Source: Gentiana macrophylla
Taxonomy: Eukaryota; Streptophyta; Magnoliopsida; Gentianales; Gentianaceae
Reading direction: 5' to 3'
Assembly: GCA_026214975.1 (NCBI GenBank)
Contig: JAOBSW010000414.1
Location: forward strand, 1-64,000
Length of the DNA stretch: 64,000 nt
Below the pieces are notes generated by a model. It saw only the letters and a program-made list of their open reading frames with translations, was not told the origin of the DNA and did not search any database. Both the position numbers and the translations under genes were made by a program. The number at the start of each line of letters is the position of its first letter. The stretch's first letter is position 1. Below are positions 49,859 to 60,038 of this stretch, in pieces.

Positions 49859-51422
49859 TTGACTGGAAGGTTGTTGAAATCATCGTTGAAGGAACCGCCT
49901 AAGAGTTTAACATTGAAACCTTTACCATCTCACCTGAAGTACATATTCTTACAAGATGATACTCTTCCCCTCATAATTTCATCATCACTATCAAATTTAA
50001 AGGAAGAGAAGCTATTGGGAGTACTGAGAGTGCATTGGAGTATTGAGAGTGTATAGGGGAGCATTCGGGTGGATCATTGCAGATATTAAAGGGATAAGCC
50101 TCTCGGGCTGCATGCATAAAATCTCTGTAAATCAGGAAAAGAAAGCGGTTGCACAACCTCAGAGGAGGTTGACACCTCAATTGAAGTATGTTGTGAAGGA
50201 AGAAATTATAAAGTCGTTGGAGATGGGAATTATTTTCCATTTGCTGATAGTGAATGGGTAAGTCCAATTCACGGGGTGCCCAATAAAGGAGGATTCACTG
50301 TTCAACCTAACAAATTCGATGAGTTAATCCCTGTGAGGTTTATTACTGGACATCGAGTTTGCATTGACTTCAAGAAACTGAATGATGCGACTCGTAAAGA
50401 TCATTTCCCCTACCTTTTATTGATCAAATTTTTGAAAAACTGAGCGGTCGTGCATTTTACTATTTCTTAGATTGGTATTCTGGTTATTACCGGATACACA
50501 TTGCCCCTAAGGACCGCAAAAAGACCACTTTCATGTGTCCGTATGGAATATTCGTGTATAATCGCATGCCTTTGGAACTCTGTAACGTGCCAAAAACATT
50601 CCAAAGGTACACGATGTCGTTATTTGCGGACATGGTGGAAGATTTCCTGGAGATATTCATGGATGACTTTTCTGTATTTGGAGATAGCTATGATAAATTC
50701 TTGGATAACTTAAGCAAGGTGCTTAAAATATGCGAAGAAACAAACCTTGTGCTTAGCTGGGAGTAGTGCGATTCATGCTTACAGAAAGAATTGTATTTGG
50801 TCACAAGATTTCAAAGAAAGGAATGTAAGTGGACAAAGCGAAATTTGAGGTAATAGAGAAGCTACCACCTCCAACAAACTTAAAGCCATTGCGAGCCTTT
50901 CTTGGCCACGCAGGATTTTTTAGGAGGTTCATTAAGGACTTTTCTAAGACCTCTAGACCTTTGACTCAAATTCTTGCAAAGGATGTGCCTTTTGTATTCG
51001 GAGAAGAGTGCAAGCAAGCATTCAACACATCAAAGCAAATACTAACAACAACCCCATTTCTGGTAGCCCTATATTGGAACCGACCTTTCAAACTTATGTG
51101 TGATGCTAGTGATACGGCAGTTGGAGCAGCTTTGGCACAAAGAGAGGATAAAATCTTTAAGCCAGTCTATTATGCCAGTCGTGCCCTCAACAGTGCCCAA
51201 CGAAACTATGCGACCATGGAGAAGGAACTCTCGGCTTTAATCCTTGCATTTGACAAGTTTAGACCTTACCTGATAGGATCTAAAGTCGTTGTATTCACTG
51301 TCCATATAGCTTTGAAGTATTTACTCACCATACATGACTCCAAGCCGATATTATTGAAATGGATTCAACTGTGGCAGGAGTTTGATGTTGAAATCAAGGA
51401 TAAGAAGGGATCTGAGAACTAG
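49859..51422 (+). pseudogene. Gypsy A reverse transcriptase and RNase H
   Basis: RT: LKPLPSHLKYIFLQDD near 49915, AFGWIIADIKGISLSGC near 50058, VCIDFKKLNDATRKDHF near 50350, FVYNRMPLELCNVPKTFQRY near 50553, the catalytic site EIFMDDFSVFG near 50650. RNase H in the long open frame 50829-51422: LRAFLGHAGFFRRFIKDFSK, LMCDASDTAVGAALAQRED, YYASRALNSAQRNYATMEKE. A 19-bp tandem duplication at 50018-50055 shifts the frame. It is the best preserved pol of the window. Confidence 0.88.
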
Positions 51423-52808
51423 GTGGCTGATTACCTGTCTAGGTTAACGCTGGTGAAAGAGGAGCAACCCACTAATATTAAGGAGAGCTTTCCTTATGAA
51501 TAACTTTTTGCTATCTCGGTATTCACTCCAGTAGAGTCTCTGCCCAGACATGTTACATCAAGAGTAGGGAAGGTATACCCTTGGTTTTCAAACATAATGA
51601 ATTATCTTGAATGAAGGTACCTACCACCAGAATTCATGACAAATGATAGGAAAAAGTTCTTCGCCGAGGTGAAACATTATTACTGGGATGATCCTTACAT
51701 ACACAAGTGTGTCTAGATAACATTCTTAGGAGATGCGTTCACGATGATGAGATACCAAGTATTTTGGAACAATGCCATTCAAGAGAAATGGGCAGCCACT
51801 ATGGCCCTGACAAGACGGCAGCAAAGGTACTGCAATGTGGATTTTATTGGTCTACAATTTTTAAATCTGCTTACGAGTTTACAAGAGCTTGTCATTCCTG
51901 TCAAATGACCGGCAATATTTTTGAGTGGAACGATATGCCACTGCACAGTATTTTATAAGTAGAGCTATTTGATGTATGGGGAATTGATTTTGGTGGACCT
52001 TTTACAGCATCAAAATCTAATCGTTACATCATGGTTTCCCCTGACTATGTTTCCAAATGGGTGGGGGCGGTGGCCTCACCCACAAACGATGCCAGGGTTG
52101 TCTTGAGATTTCTTAAAAGGAATATTTTGACGAGGTTTGGGGGGCCAAGAGCCATAATCAACGACGGAGGGAGCCTTTTCTGCAATAGGTTGTTTGAGAA
52201 GTTGATGTTTAGATATGGGGTGCGCCATAAGATAGAAGCATTTTATCACCCCCAAACAAGTGGACAAGTGGAAGTCACGAACAGGGAAATTAAGAGGATT
52301 TTGGAGATAACAGTGAATCCCACAAGGAAAGATTGGTGCATGAAATTAAACGACGCTATCTGGGCGTACCAAACTGCATATAGGACCACAATTGGGATGT
52401 CACCATATATGATTGTGTTTGGAAAAGATTTCCTTTTACCAATTGAACTAGAGCATCGTGCCCTCTAGGATACTCGGGTCTTAAACATGGACGAAAGTTT
52501 AGCCGGAGAGAAGAGATTTCTAGAGTTGAACAAATTGGCAGAATTCCGATTACAAGCATATGAAATGCCAGGATCTATAAGGAAAGAACTAAGTTCCATC
52601 ACGATAAGAGGATTTTGAACCACACCTTCAAGGTAGGAGATAAGGTGCTCGTATACAATTTGCGTCTTCGCCACTTTCCTGGAAAGTTGAAATCAAGAAG
52701 GTTTGGACCATATGTCATCATAAAGGTCTTTCATTCCGGTGCATGCAAAGTATGAGATGAACGCTCGGGAGAGGTTGACACTGTTAATGGCCATAGGCTT
52801 AAACATTA
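51423..52808 (+). pseudogene. Gypsy A integrase
   Basis: Zinc-binding part at 51707-51958: ECH-like CHSREMGSHYGPDKTAAKVL and ACHSCQMTGNIFEWNDMP. Core at 52031-52468: [16 protein letters not shown] (first Asp), [18 protein letters not shown] (second Asp), [16 protein letters not shown] (Glu), then [18 protein letters not shown] and [12 protein letters not shown]. The C-terminal part ends in TVNGHRLKH near 52800. Stops separate the three parts; the core frame is intact over 145 residues. Confidence 0.88.
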
Positions 52809-54247
52809 AATCGAGTGACAATACAACCCCGCATTAGAAGTCTTTATGCTGGACGACACGGTTTATGAATAAAGGAGCCCTATGAGTACATTCGAGCTGG
52901 CGACTATAAACTCTATTACTTTAAACCCTTATTTACTGCTTTTGTTTAAATCGAATTGGTAAGAGTCAATAAAGTATCATGACAATCGAAATGTTTTTTT
53001 CATCACATATATATTTTTCCATCTGACTCTGGATATATGTGGTTTTTTCCTTCATGATTCTCATGTGATACCCTCGTAAAAGTTTTCATGTATTGTGAAG
53101 GTCAATAAAGAATTAGTGGCTTAAACCGTTTTTGCGCATTCCTTGTGTATGCTCAATTACCGCCACCTTATTTTCTTATGGCCCTTTGCACGTTACTCAA
53201 AAGTTTTTGGAGTGTTGTCAATATAGGATGATGGTGCAACTAAGAACTAATTGACGACAATCACGTTCCATGATTATTGAAATGCTTGGAAGACCAAATC
53301 CAGAGCTAAGTACCTTTCTTTTCTTTCTTATTAGACAATGGGGACAAGGCCTATAATAAGTAGGGGGTAAGGGCATGTAATCGAAAAAGGGGTAATTTTG
53401 AAAATATTTAACACTATTTTTAGCTTGTCTATTTAACGTCCTGAGTAAGGAATCGGTAGAAAATGAGCCCGAGAACGATTTGAAGTTGATTAAAGCATAT
53501 TCAATTTAGTATGGAAGAATGAGCATGTGTTATGTTGCATGAAGTAGTGACTTATTAGTCGATATTTTTCCATTGCATTCAATCCTTGCACATATAATAT
53601 GAGTGAGAAGCATTTGGATAAGATGAAGAGTTATCTTAGACCGTGAATCGATATTTGCCGGTGGATATACTTTGACTGATTGTTGTAGAATGACGGTAAC
53701 AACCATGACTGCCACAAAAGGTAAAACGGTACAAAAATGGGCTTGAGAGAGAGTGAGAAAAAAATCAGAGAGAAAACTGCCAAAAAAGTGAAAAAAAGGA
53801 AAAAAAACAAAAAAATGCAAAAAGCATAAAGGCATTGAGGGAAGCAAACTCGGAGCGTAAGACGCACGACCCTTGCATAAAAATAAAACAAACGAGGACC
53901 TTTGAGTAGTAATAGGTCCCCGAGTCCGCACGGTCTGATTAAGGTTTCATGTTGTTTGCCTAGTCTGAAAGAAAAAGGAGCGAGTATGCACATTGATAAG
54001 TTAAGGTTGTGGGGTCACTATAACTTGATTCTTTTCATGTATGCCCTTTCACGAATGATTTATCACACGACACATTGATGCAGTGGTAGGTATTGATTAG
54101 TGGGAAGCTTATGAATTGCTGCTTGACATATGTTTTGCCCGAAATCTTTCTTGAATGTGTTGTAGTTAACGGAGATTACTCTTGGAGGTACATTCCGCCT
54201 TGATACTCTACTTGAGGATGAGCAAAAGGCTAGTGGGGGGTAGTTGA
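52809..54247 (+). other. 3' noncoding region and polypurine tract of gypsy A
   Basis: 1.4 kb without supported genes. An A-rich, purine-biased tract lies at 53757-53826. The region ends GGCTAGTGGGGGGTAG at about 54229-54244, a good polypurine tract beside the 3' LTR. Confidence 0.7.
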
Positions 54248-55650
54248 TGACGCTTAAAATGATACAGTTACGGCATTAACATTTTACCCATTCTAAGCTA
54301 AAAGAAGTTGTTTTCGACCACTTATATGAACCATTTGAGTCGAATGCTATATGTCGGGTTCACGAGTCAAGTAATTTGCATTTAGCATTTATATTCCCCA
54401 TTTCGATATTATTTCATGCTTTATTGGACTATTTTCAGGTTATGAGATTTGGGCTAGCATTTGGACCGATTATGGATCGGACTGGATAGAAGAATCGGGC
54501 CTAGGGTGTTCCAGAGGTAGGGTGGAAAAGCATGTAAATACCCCCACAGTTGCGAGGACGGAAGCCGCCACTTCAAAGGATCCAAAAGCCTCGGGAAACG
54601 CATTTTCTTGGACGAAGGGTAGTTTTTAGGCTAGCTAAGTCGGTTTATTCAGCTAGAAATAAGAGGCACCAGCCTCAGTATTCAATGTACAATTTTCTCA
54701 AGACAATTACACTATGCAATAAAAGGTTTTTCTTTTTTTATTTTATTTAATGAGTTTTAGTCACGGATCCGACGGATTTGCCTCCTAAGGAGAGATCTGC
54801 AGAGGATCTACGCTCGTCTTCGAGTCTAGATGTAGATCTGTCATTGTTCAGTGTAATTAGTATGCTTTGATTGTTTAATTTAGTTCTTATTTTGTAGTAG
54901 TTAGTTTATTTACCCTGTTAATGTGTAGATCTTATTCGTTGGTGAATAAATCATGAAATAGTGATTGCGCTCTTCAGATCTGCGATGGTCTTTATCACTA
55001 GATCTGAATAACTAGAAAGTCTTAGTTCACTACGTCTTATCGACACATTTAATTTACATGTTAATAGCCTGATCAACTGTTGGCATGTTATCTTAAATTA
55101 GCGTGAACGACTTACAAGGTGAAGTGCTAGTTAGGACAAGGTCTTGATCGATCCTTAGGAACGTGCTAGTCAATCCATGATAGCTTCTTTAAAAGGTCCT
55201 CGGTCTTGAGCCGGCAATTCCTTGATCTTATTGCATATGAATTAATACAACCAACGAAAGAGGTTAATTGCATATAGGAACCTATCGTCCGTCCAATGGA
55301 AGTAGAGTAATATTAGGGGATAACACTCATAGCTGTTACAGATCTAAATTCACCACGGGGCAATCGATTCATAGATTGGGGGAAATAACTAATACCTCAT
55401 AATAAGGAACTAAATACATTTGAAACTCATTGTGTCGGACTGGTGTTTAATTGATCTTGCAATTTATTGTTACCATTGTTTTTCTTTGCACCGTTGTTGG
55501 TCATTGACTGCCCTTGTTGTTCTCAATCTTGATTAATTGTCATTTTTACGAATCTCTCTAGATTCGGCACCCTTGCTACGCCGTTCACTACATTACGATA
55601 GACCTAGTAATATTGCTAATAGTTCATGATTGCACATCCACGGAGTATCA
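54248..55650 (+). repeat. 3' LTR of gypsy A
   Basis: 1403 bp, TGACGC...GAGTATCA, followed by the GTTGA target duplication and by copia G integrase. Confidence 0.9.
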
Positions 55651-55655
55651 GTTGA

Positions 55656-56515
55656 CATAAGTTCTTGCCATAGTATCAAACTTGCTACAATCCCTAATCA
55701 AAGCGGAGGCATAAACTAAGCACCCAAAGACCTTCAAGTGTTTTAAGTCAGGAGGTTTGTTGTATAGCTTCTGATAAGGTGTTGACTTTCCTAACGGTGG
55801 AGTGGGTGTCAAATTGATCAATTTTACTGCATAGAAGATGCAGTACCCTGAGTAAATGATAGGTAAATTCCCTTGGAATTTTAGAGCCATGGCTGTGTTG
55901 AGGATGTGTTGATGCTTTCTCTCCACAACCCTATTATGTTGTGGTGTTGACACACAACTATCTTGATGGACTATACATTTTTTCTGTGTAGAATTCTGGC
56001 CACCTAAACTCAACTCCATTATATGTCCTCAAAACCTTAATTTGTGTTTTAAATTGATTGGAAACATAGGTACAAAACCCCTGAATTGATGTCCTTACTT
56101 CTAATTTAGAATTTAACAAAAATACCAATGTGAACTTGCTGAAATCATCAACTATGGTCAAGAAATAACACTGCCCACGTACTGTCAAATGTCTATATGG
56201 ACCCCATGAATCCATGTGTAATAAATTGAAACATTCATTCACAGTACTGTTACTCAAGGGAAAAGGGTTATCTTTTCATTTCTACTTGAGGACACGCATA
56301 ACAAATACTTTCATGTTACAAAATCTCATCAAAATATTTCTTTACAATGCTCATTCTTTGATGAGACATATGTCCTAACCTCATATGCCACAAGAGATCT
56401 TTATTAGAGGACATATGAAAAATAGATGAACTACACAGAGTCTTATTTGTCTTCTCAATTACTTTATCCCTGCTTCTACAATCCAGCAAGTATAGGCCTC
56501 CCTTCTTCTTAGCTA
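55656..56515 (-). pseudogene. Copia G integrase
   Basis: Minus strand. 56257-55958: LLHMDSWGPYRHLTVRGQCY (first Asp) and FLTIVDDFSKFTLVFLL, then RTYNGVEF, where the usual second Asp (RSDNGTEF) is Tyr. 56019-55648 after a frameshift: CVSTPQHNRVVERKHQHILN (the Glu), PPDLKHLKVFGCLVYAS and SKFDTMARTYV, where gypsy A is inserted. Upstream (56258-56510) the GAG-pre-integrase HHCC part is only partly readable. Confidence 0.82.
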
Positions 56516-56926
56516 TTACAATCCTCTGCCCAGTGTCCTTGTCCTGTATACAACAGCCCCATCAGTGAACATCACACAAAGTGTCTTATTAGCAGTGAGT
56601 TTCCCTAAGGAAATTAAATTGTAATGAAAATTAGGGACACACAGGACTTCTTGAAAAACTAATATGTCATTTACTCTTACTGTCCCTATATGTGTAACAT
56701 TTGTAGAAGTTCCATTTGGAAAGGTTACCACAACCCCATTAACTCTCCTTACCTTTTCAAAGAAACCAACTGAATAAGTCACATGGTCTGTTGTCCCTGA
56801 ATCTAGTAGCCATGTGTCTAGACGTTTACCTTGTATTTCATGGCCATTCTGGTTGAAGCTAGATGTCAACACACTAGCTTGATTCACACTGTGCTCTTCC
56901 TTTTCTTTAACACCAATCTGATCCAA
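56516..56926 (-). pseudogene. Copia G aspartic protease
   Basis: Open over 136 residues: LDTWLLDSGTTDHVTYSVGF (active site DSG), VVVTFPNGTSTNVTHIGTV, VLCVPNFHYNLISLGKLT. These are the usual landmarks of copia protease. Confidence 0.85.
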
Positions 56927-57350
56927 CAGCTTGGTCAGTTTCTGAATTTGTTGAGCAGTAAGGTTGAACCCTGCATTTGAAGATTTATCACCATATGTCC
57001 TTGAGGTTCCTTCACCGTCTACCAGATTAATTCTTCTCTTTGGCTTCCAATCTGGAGCATACCCATTTTTCTTGTAACATGTTTCTATGGTATGTCCATT
57101 ATAACCACAGTAGGAACACTCACTCTTGTACCATAGTAGGTTAACTTGAAGGACATCACTTTAGGCTTTGTTGATTTACTGCGTGATGATGGTATTTATT
57201 TCGTGCGTCTTCCACTTCTGCCAACCCCAACTCTAACTGGTTGTGCATTCCTTTTGACTGCCTAATCTTACTGATTAGACTAACCTTCATTCCAGTCCTA
57301 TTCTTCTGATTTCCATCCCATTTGGACTGAGTTTTATAATTCCCTGTACC
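56927..57350 (-). pseudogene. Copia G gag C-terminal end with zinc knuckle
   Basis: CCHC knuckle ECSYCGYNGHTIETCYKKNG near 57120-57060, followed by NAGFNLTAQQIQKLTKLLDQ near 56980-56920, a linker typical of plant copia. Interrupted at 57350 by solo LTR H. Confidence 0.75.
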
Positions 57351-58544
57351 TGATTACGCCTTAAATGGTACCATTAATTATACATTTATTCACCCTGAAT
57401 TCTGCTGAAGAGAGGATAGATAGGCTCGTTATTATATGGAATATGTGTTCCATGCTATGTGTATGTTTCTAGGATCATAATTCTGCATCTGTTTTATTTT
57501 CCTGAAGATTTGGTGCTGTTTTGTCTCGTTTTATGTGTTTTATAGGATGTACCGAATCTGGAGCAATTGAGAGTGGATCTAGACCAAAAGAAGTATGTTG
57601 GGCCGAGTAAAAAAAGTCCAAGAAGAAATCTACTAAAGAAAAAGAGGAAAATTCAGCCTGGTTTACCGAGGGCTAGGTCTTGTAAACCGAGGGCCTTGAG
57701 GAACACGAAATCGATTCTGCCGCATTTACTAGGTCGGTTAGGGTTTCTATGAGTCATAAGTCGGCTGTTGTATCTATATAAAAGCCGCATTAGCTAAAGT
57801 TTTCAATAAGTTCGAAGCACAAAATTATATTCATTACATTATATAATTTGATGAAATAAAGTTATTCCAAGCTTTTGAGAAGTTATTCCTGGTTTTCTCC
57901 CTTTCTCTACCATCTCTAGCTTGAGTAGATCGAGGTAGATCTCCATTGTTGAAGGTATGAAGCTTTGAACATTCCTTTTTGTCTTCAATATGGTAGATCT
58001 GTTCGTATTTATGTGTTTTAGTTAATCTGCATGTTTAACGACCCCATGATTTACTTAGATTAATCGTAATTGAGCAATGTAGATCCAGAATTAAGAAAAG
58101 CCACCCCCGGTAAATCGGCGGTCTGTACCGGTTTACCGAGGCAATATATAGAAAACTTAATATAGAGGATTCACTATAGCTACGTTGATCGACAGGTTTA
58201 ATTAACAGTAGATTAGATCTAGCCTATCTGCTTATTGTAATCGTAAAATTAACATGAAATAAGAATAGTGAAGTGTTAATTTAGACATAGTTTTGATGGA
58301 CCCTAGGAACGTGCTGATCAGTGTTGACAGCTGTCTAGGTGGGTTAGCGGTATATGTTAGAGCTCGATATCGGCAATTCTAGTTCTTTATGCGTATGGGC
58401 TATTACAGACTAATTAAGGAGGGTAGCTTGCGTATAGATTGTCAACTACCATGGTCGGAGTAGATAGGATTAGGAGTTGCACCCGTAGCTTATAATTAAA
58501 TCAAAAGCTCGCTCGATTAATTTAAGGGAATTATGTAGGGAAGT

Positions 58545-58664
58545 GAATATAAAGATTAACTAATCCAAGTTAGTAGATCGGTGAGAAGAGGGGGAGAAAT
58601 ACCAAGTTTGTTTTATGTTTATTGTTGGAGAATATAAAGATTAACTAATCCAAGTTAGTAGATC
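58545..58664. repeat. 35-bp direct repeat with 85-bp period in LTR H
   Basis: GAATATAAAGATTAACTAAT and the following 15 bp occur at 58545-58579 and again at 58630-58664. The second copy ends within the TRIM target site GATCT. Confidence 0.9.
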
Positions 58665-58665
58665 T

Positions 58666-58997
58666 TGTTAAAAATGATATAAGGAAATATAGTAGCGCCT
58701 TTACTAACACCAATTGGTTTTAGTACAACGGTAAGCGCTTGATCCTAATATGGTATCTGAGCGGGAGGTCATGGGATCAATCCTTGCTACCAGCATTGTT
58801 TCCCCAAATATTGTGCAAGTGTTGTGCCTCTTTGTTGGCCTTATGTGCCCTTTATATGCCTTTGTGTGCAATGTTGGCCCGGGCTTGTTATCGGCCCACA
58901 CTTGAGGGGGCGTGTTAAAAGTGATATAAGGAAATATAGTAGCGCCTTTACCAATACCAATTGGTTTTAGTACAACGGTAAGCACTTGATCCTAATA
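58666..58997 (+). mobile_element. 332-bp TRIM retrotransposon
   Basis: Two 85-bp LTRs (58666-58750 and 58913-58997, TGTTAAAA...CCTAATA). PBS TGGTATCTGAGC at 58751-58762, polypurine tract CTTGAGGGGGCG at 58901-58912, exact target duplications GATCT at 58661-58665 and 58998-59002. The interior is 162 bp with no ORF. A complete terminal-repeat retrotransposon in miniature, dependent on enzymes from other elements. Confidence 0.93.
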
Positions 58998-59146
58998 GAT
59001 CTATGTCGCTTCTTAATTAGATTAAAATCGTTTATAGTTAAAGTTGTATTGTCTCTATGGGATCGACCTTGACTCGCATTTACTATTTTAAGATATACCT
59101 AGTATTCTTGCTAGTAATATCGACGTTAGTGACTTACATGCGATCA

Positions 59147-59774
59147 GTACAACTATAACCCTTTCTAGCATTGTACACATCATTAGACTTGTTAGCAAAT
59201 ATGACTGACCATTTTGAAAGTGATTAGCACTATAATCCATCCGATTTTCAAATTGAACACTCATAGAAAAAGCCTCAGTAATATTCGGTAATGGTTTTAG
59301 CAAGAAAAGCTGTGACCTAATAAGTTTAAAACTCTCATTCCACCATTTCATAAAATGAATTACGAATTTAGATTCTATGTAACTAATAAAGGTAGGAATC
59401 ACCCTACAAATTCACTTAATTTCACATTCACAAGAAGGAATTGGCCTTAACACCATAATCTCATCCCAATCTGTCTTTAGTTACACAAAGTATTCAGTAA
59501 CAGACAAGTTACCTTGTGTAATTTGGTTGATTTCCTCCAATAATTCGGAAAGACGGAAACAACTCATTTTTGAATACCTGTTCTGCAAATCCTCCCAAAT
59601 TTCATGAGCTGAATTCATCCATAGCACAGTCTTAGTGGTTGAAGGAGTTACTGACTTCATTATCCAGTACATCACAGTGATATCACATTGCCCCCAGCGT
59701 GCCATCAATTTCTGATCGTTCAAGGGCTTCAGAATCGATCCATCTACAAAACCTAATTTGTTCTTCATAATCAA
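59147..59774 (-). pseudogene. Copia G gag N-terminal part
   Basis: Open frame 59774-59481: NKLGFVDGSILKPLNDQKL, WGQCDITVMYWIMKSVTPST, VLWMNSAHEIWEDLQNRYSK and SELLEEINQITQGNLSVTEY, a clear UBN2-type copia gag. A second frame at 59402-59088 continues it. The frame runs upstream directly into residual LTR sequence, so the start codon and leader are lost. Confidence 0.82.
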
Positions 59775-59785
59775 TGATGGATAGG

Positions 59786-59880
59786 ATGGCTGCTCCCCTC
59801 TTATACATCAGCCAAAAATAATAATGAACATAAACAATAAAAAACTACTAAATAACTACACAATGTTATAATATGTAATA
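59786..59880 (-). repeat. Truncated 5' LTR of copia G
   Basis: Matches 5260-5360 of the 3' LTR but lacks its second half and the PBS, joining gag at a GCAGCCA-like word. Confidence 0.65.
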
Positions 59881-59885
59881 AGATC

Positions 59886-60038
59886 TACTAAAACCAAGAT
59901 CTATTGTAATATTTTATCATGCATTATTACCGAGATCTATTGCTATTTAAATCATGCTTAAAACCAAGTAAGTGTCCATTTTCAATCACGCTAATTGATT
60001 GAGAAGTATGAACCGCCATTAAAAGGTGAAACCTAGTG
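59886..60038. mobile_element. CACTA-like element, right arm
   Basis: Carries ACCAAGATCTATTGTAAT and ACCGAGATCTATTGCTAT, similar to subterminal words left of copia G. A possible terminus ACCTAGTG (reverse CACTAGGT) ends at 60038, but it does not match the left end well and no 3-bp duplication was found. Confidence 0.35.

Larger units (their letters stand above)
7364..55650 (+). mobile_element. Gypsy element A (interrupted by B)
   Basis: Ty3/gypsy element inserted in the integrase of copia G. LTRs 7364-8797 and 54248-55650 (about 1.4 kb, TGACG...TATCA). Exact target duplications GTTGA at 7359-7363 and 55651-55655. Order: 5' LTR, PBS, gag, [insertion B with its own passengers], protease, RT, RNase H, integrase, 1.4-kb 3' noncoding region, polypurine tract, 3' LTR. 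The gag ends at about 10576 and the protease-side frame resumes near 48955. Span 48 kb, of which about 10 kb belongs to A. Domain order PR-RT-RH-IN is gypsy; the long 3' noncoding region and large LTRs resemble the Tat/Athila groups. Confidence 0.9.
57351..59146. mobile_element. Solo gypsy-type LTR H, carrying a TRIM
   Basis: TGATTACGCC...GCGATCA, about 1.46 kb once the TRIM is removed, flanked by GTACC (57346-57350) and GTACA (59147-59151), a 5-bp duplication with one mismatch. Copia G gag stands on both sides. A TATA box (TCTATATAAAAGCCGC) lies near 57772. Its style (AACGTGCT, GGCAATTC and AACTAAT landmarks, end CTAGTATTCTTGCTAGTAAT) is akin to the LTRs of gypsy A, so the two are probably related families. 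Confidence 0.7.
5116..59880 (-). mobile_element. Copia element G (interrupted by A and H)
   Basis: Ty1/copia retrotransposon read right to left. Pieces: gag 59774-59147, gag end and zinc knuckle 57350-56927, protease 56926-56516, integrase 56510-55656, then after gypsy A reverse transcriptase and RNase H 7358-5402, polypurine tract 5376-5361 and 3' LTR 5360-5116. Residues run on across the A insertion (FDTMARTYV at 55.66 kb, GMSRYNKGYILFD at 7.34 kb), proving one element. AGATC at 5111-5115 and 59881-59885 is a plausible target duplication. Its 5' LTR, PBS and gag start are largely deleted. The order PR-IN-RT-RH is typical of copia. Confidence 0.8.

Noticed and set aside
53530..53993. Two minus-strand Phe-rich frames of 120-133 aa
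   Set aside because: They are the reverse of the purine-rich tract in the 3' noncoding region of gypsy A.
60038..60038. A firm right terminus for the CACTA-like element
   Set aside because: The reverse end CACTAGGT does not pair well with the left end and no 3-bp duplication is visible, so it is left tentative.
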